The notes beneath the pieces were generated by a model. The model was given only the letters and a program-made list of their open reading frames with translations, was not told the DNA's origin and searched no databases. 53,968 bases of DNA, taken from Helicobacter rappini. GTDB taxonomy: Bacteria; Campylobacterota; Campylobacteria; Campylobacterales; Helicobacteraceae. Below are positions 51,576-53,968 of the stretch, piece after piece; the first letter of the stretch is position 1; each line of letters opens with the position of its first letter. The DNA lies in NCBI RefSeq assembly GCF_900198625.1, contig NZ_FZPK01000002.1, positions 1 to 53,968 of the forward strand. The letters run 5' to 3'. The translations under genes and the position numbers were made by a program.

Positions 51576-53968
51576 ATGAGTGGTAAAAATTGGGGAATGA
51601 AATTAAAGGGCAAAGCTTTTATATTAAGTGGTATTTTGCTAAAACGGGTGCAGACAAAATACTTATGTGTCTCTGTATTTGGAACTACGCTATTGCTGTG
51701 TAATGTGGGGTATGCAGAGGATAAGTGGCTGGAAGCTGGTGGAAGAAGCGATTGGACTGTTGTTTGTCATAGTTTTGCGTGTCATCTTGGTGGAGAGTCT
51801 GCATATGATAAACTAAGCATTTACGGTGGGGATGGAACCGGTAGCTATAATTTTTCAAGCATAAAGTTAGAAACAAATAATTTTGGAGGGGAAAGGGGAC
51901 TTACTATTGAATCACATAACCCTCATAATGGAACAATCACGATAGATGATCTCTACACTTCTCATACTGGTGCGGTAGGCTTTGGTGGAAGTGTCAGTAT
52001 TAATGCGAATACAAAAATCGGTGGTTTAGCACATAATAATGCGGGTGGTGGCACAACCCTAACCGTGAATGTGGGGCGAGAAGTGAGTGTTGGGAAACTA
52101 GGCGGACAAAATCCCACTGCTATCTCGGTACAATTTACAAAAAATTTAGAAATAGATAGAGTATCTTTTAATCAAAATGGACTTGCTGGTTCTCAAGGTA
52201 AAATCAACCTAAATGCAAAAAATGTTACGATTGGTAAAGCTGCTGGTAGATTATCGCAGGTTTTAAACGTCTATGCAGAGGAAAACATTGTTGCAAAAGA
52301 TGTGTATTTTGATGGTATTGATGGGGTTGGTGGCTTTGCGGTGATTCCAAAAAGTGAGATAAGATTTAATGCAAATAATGGTGGTTTTACTTCAGATAGC
52401 ATTAAAGGCATGGGACATTCTAATATCTTTGTTAATACAAAAAAAGATATAGTGGTAGGGAATGTCGGTTTTGCCGTTGATATTTGTATCACTCAAGCTT
52501 GTGCGGGTTGGATAGAGCTAAATAGTAAAGAGGGTGATGTTATCGTAAAAAGTGTAACTGGTGGCACAGCGAATGAAAGCGGTATTGGCTCATTTAATAC
52601 ACTTCAAATCAAAGGCAATAACTTCTATGCTGGTAAAGTGGAAGCAATCTCTTTGGTTACTTCGCTAAATAATAGCTATCTTGATTTAAGCGGTGTAAAA
52701 AACACCACCTTTATTGATGATTTGCAATTTAGAAATGGCACACTCAAAGCAAAAAACTTTCACTTTAATAACTTCACTGTGTGGAAAGCAAATGCAAATC
52801 GTGTGGGTTTTGAGCATCCAACTGATGGCAGTGCATATACAACCGTGAGTGAAAATATCGGTAAAAGCTTCATCAATAATCTGTCAATGGAAATAGGCAC
52901 AAGTCATACAGCAGATTCTGCGGCTTTGTGGTTTAAAGGTGGCGGTGATATCCTAAATATTAACTATGTTGCCGCAAGACCTACAAGCTATATAAACTTT
53001 GGGGATATTAAACAAGTAAATATCAACGAGCTGAGTGCAATGGAAGCTGATATTTATATGAAAACAGGGATTTTTAACACCATTACAAACAAAAAAGGAC
53101 AGACAATCATCACAAATGGTGCTTCAAAAATCACAGCTAACGCCCTAAATGTCAATGAGCTTTTGCATATAAAAGATTCTAGCAAACATAGTGGTGTTAT
53201 GAAAATTGAGCTAAATGGCAGTGAAGAGATAAAACAGGAATTTGACAAATATCTAAATGTTGGCGTAGATTCTAAAGATTTAAAAAATATGAGTGGTGAT
53301 GAGATAGCTGAAATCATTAAAAAAGCTGAAGCAAATGGAAGTAATGGCAATACAACAGACTACAAAAACGCAAGTGGCACATATATCACAACAAGTGATG
53401 GCAAACATTATCTAGTCTTACCAGATATTATGACAAATGAAAATATTACAAATAGCACAGGACAAGTTGCAAATGGTGGTAATATCTTAATAGAGCAAAC
53501 CGAACTCACAAAAGGTGCATTAAATAACTATGGAAAGATTCTAATCGATGATGGCTTTGTAGATGGAAATAAACCGACACTCTATCTCACAGGTAATCTC
53601 AATAACCACAATACAATAGATTTGGGAGCTAATGGACATATAGAAGTAACAGGAAACTTTAATAACAAAGGTAAAATCCTTTTTAGCATTCAAGCAAATC
53701 CAAATGATTCTAATAATGAAATAAAAAATGCAAGTATGAATATCAAAGGCAAAGCAACACTAGACATATCACCCGGAAGCACAGGGGCATTACAAGCAGA
53801 TATAGCAGATTCTAAGACTTTATCGAGTATAAGTAATCAACTTAATGGTAGTAATGCTGTGGAATACAAATTAATCACAGCAGAATCTATAAGCTACACT
53901 TACACACAAGGGGATTATACTACGACTTTTGGCAAAGATACCAATAACGGCACAACCATAAGCACAAC
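51576..53968 (+). CDS. VacA-like autotransporter (5' part, runs off window)
   Basis: The frame is open from the ATG at 51576 (GGGAG upstream) to the window end, 797 codons. A long autotransporter-type signal peptide of about 47 residues ends LLLCNVGYA. The passenger is Gly/Asn/Thr-rich beta-helix. Residues about 365-500 follow the H. pylori VacA p55 region closely by recall: YLDLSGVKNTTF, KNFHFNNFTVWKANANRVGF, SENIGKSFINNLSMEIGTSH, YINFGDIKQVNINEL. The early part (GTGSYNFSSIKLETNNF) also recalls VacA. The hydrophobic GxxxG-rich segment just after the VacA signal peptide, needed for its pores, is not seen. The C-terminal barrel lies beyond the window. Likely secreted or surface protein; toxin activity cannot be assumed. 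Confidence 0.85.
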   Translation, partial: MSGKNWGMKLKGKAFILSGILLKRVQTKYLCVSVFGTTLLLCNVGYAEDKWLEAGGRSDWTVVCHSFACHLGGESAYDKLSIYGGDGTGSYNFSSIKLETNNFGGERGLTIESHNPHNGTITIDDLYTSHTGAVGFGGSVSINANTKIGGLAHNNAGGGTTLTVNVGREVSVGKLGGQNPTAISVQFTKNLEIDRVSFNQNGLAGSQGKINLNAKNVTIGKAAGRLSQVLNVYAEENIVAKDVYFDGIDGVGGFAVIPKSEIRFNANNGGFTSDSIKGMGHSNIFVNTKKDIVVGNVGFAVDICITQACAGWIELNSKEGDVIVKSVTGGTANESGIGSFNTLQIKGNNFYAGKVEAISLVTSLNNSYLDLSGVKNTTFIDDLQFRNGTLKAKNFHFNNFTVWKANANRVGFEHPTDGSAYTTVSENIGKSFINNLSMEIGTSHTADSAALWFKGGGDILNINYVAARPTSYINFGDIKQVNINELSAMEADIYMKTGIFNTITNKKGQTIITNGASKITANALNVNELLHIKDSSKHSGVMKIELNGSEEIKQEFDKYLNVGVDSKDLKNMSGDEIAEIIKKAEANGSNGNTTDYKNASGTYITTSDGKHYLVLPDIMTNENITNSTGQVANGGNILIEQTELTKGALNNYGKILIDDGFVDGNKPTLYLTGNLNNHNTIDLGANGHIEVTGNFNNKGKILFSIQANPNDSNNEIKNASMNIKGKATLDISPGSTGALQADIADSKTLSSISNQLNGSNAVEYKLITAESISYTYTQGDYTTTFGKDTNNGTTIST

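Overview
The window is low-GC DNA from an epsilonproteobacterium, most likely an enterohepatic Helicobacter (inference). Supporting signs are the thrB-ylxR-infB and nhaA-yajC-secD-secF gene orders, a nuo operon with H. pylori-type small NuoE and atypical NuoF subunits, a GDP-L-fucose synthase, Opr/Hop-like outer membrane proteins and a VacA-like autotransporter. No rRNA, tRNA, CRISPR array or insertion sequence was recognised.

Layout. 1-4.8 kb: the 3' end of an unknown gene faces a minus-strand thrB-ylxR-infB operon, followed by a small membrane protein. 4.8-5.7 kb: decayed membrane-protein DNA. 5.7-12.7 kb: a DUF455 ferritin-like protein, a DHH phosphoesterase, a NYN/OST-HTH protein, a CjaA-like solute-binding lipoprotein, a porin, and a PanC interrupted by nine 12-residue repeats. 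12.8-15.7 kb: a pseudogene with a PKD domain, riboflavin synthase, a coiled-coil protein and a broken YwqK/MORN-type gene. 15.7-19.2 kb: a redox cluster on the minus strand (aldo/keto reductase, MerR regulator, carboxymuconolactone decarboxylase-like protein, cupin) carrying three near-identical promoters with 19-bp spacers and a central dyad, the signature of MerR control. 19.3-24.5 kb: nhaA-yajC-secD-secF plus a plasminogen-binding-domain protein. 24.8-28 kb: an outer membrane protein, rarA and fcl. 28.3-47.4 kb: a 15-gene complex I operon. 47.7-51.4 kb: an RDD protein, lptD and a histidine phosphatase. 51.6 kb to the end: the first about 800 codons of a VacA-like autotransporter.

The complex I operon is the centrepiece. 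It has the membrane arm (NuoA, H, J-N) and connecting subunits (B, C, D, I). The usual NADH-oxidising NuoE/NuoF pair is replaced by a 75-residue NuoE-like protein and a 928-residue fusion. The fusion joins a remnant of the NuoF iron-sulfur domain to a GltD-like FAD/NAD(P) oxidoreductase with its own Fe-S domain. It is followed by two different NuoG proteins in tandem. This suggests a lineage-specific electron-input module.

A second theme is small repeats. An imperfect palindrome of about 75-105 bp with TTGTCATATTGA-type ends lies between genes at two places. A third copy of exactly 84 bp (28 codons) sits in frame inside the NuoF-like gene, reminiscent of Rickettsia palindromic elements. The word AGATTCT/AGAATCT is scattered throughout, both between genes and in hydrophilic linkers inserted in otherwise conserved enzymes.
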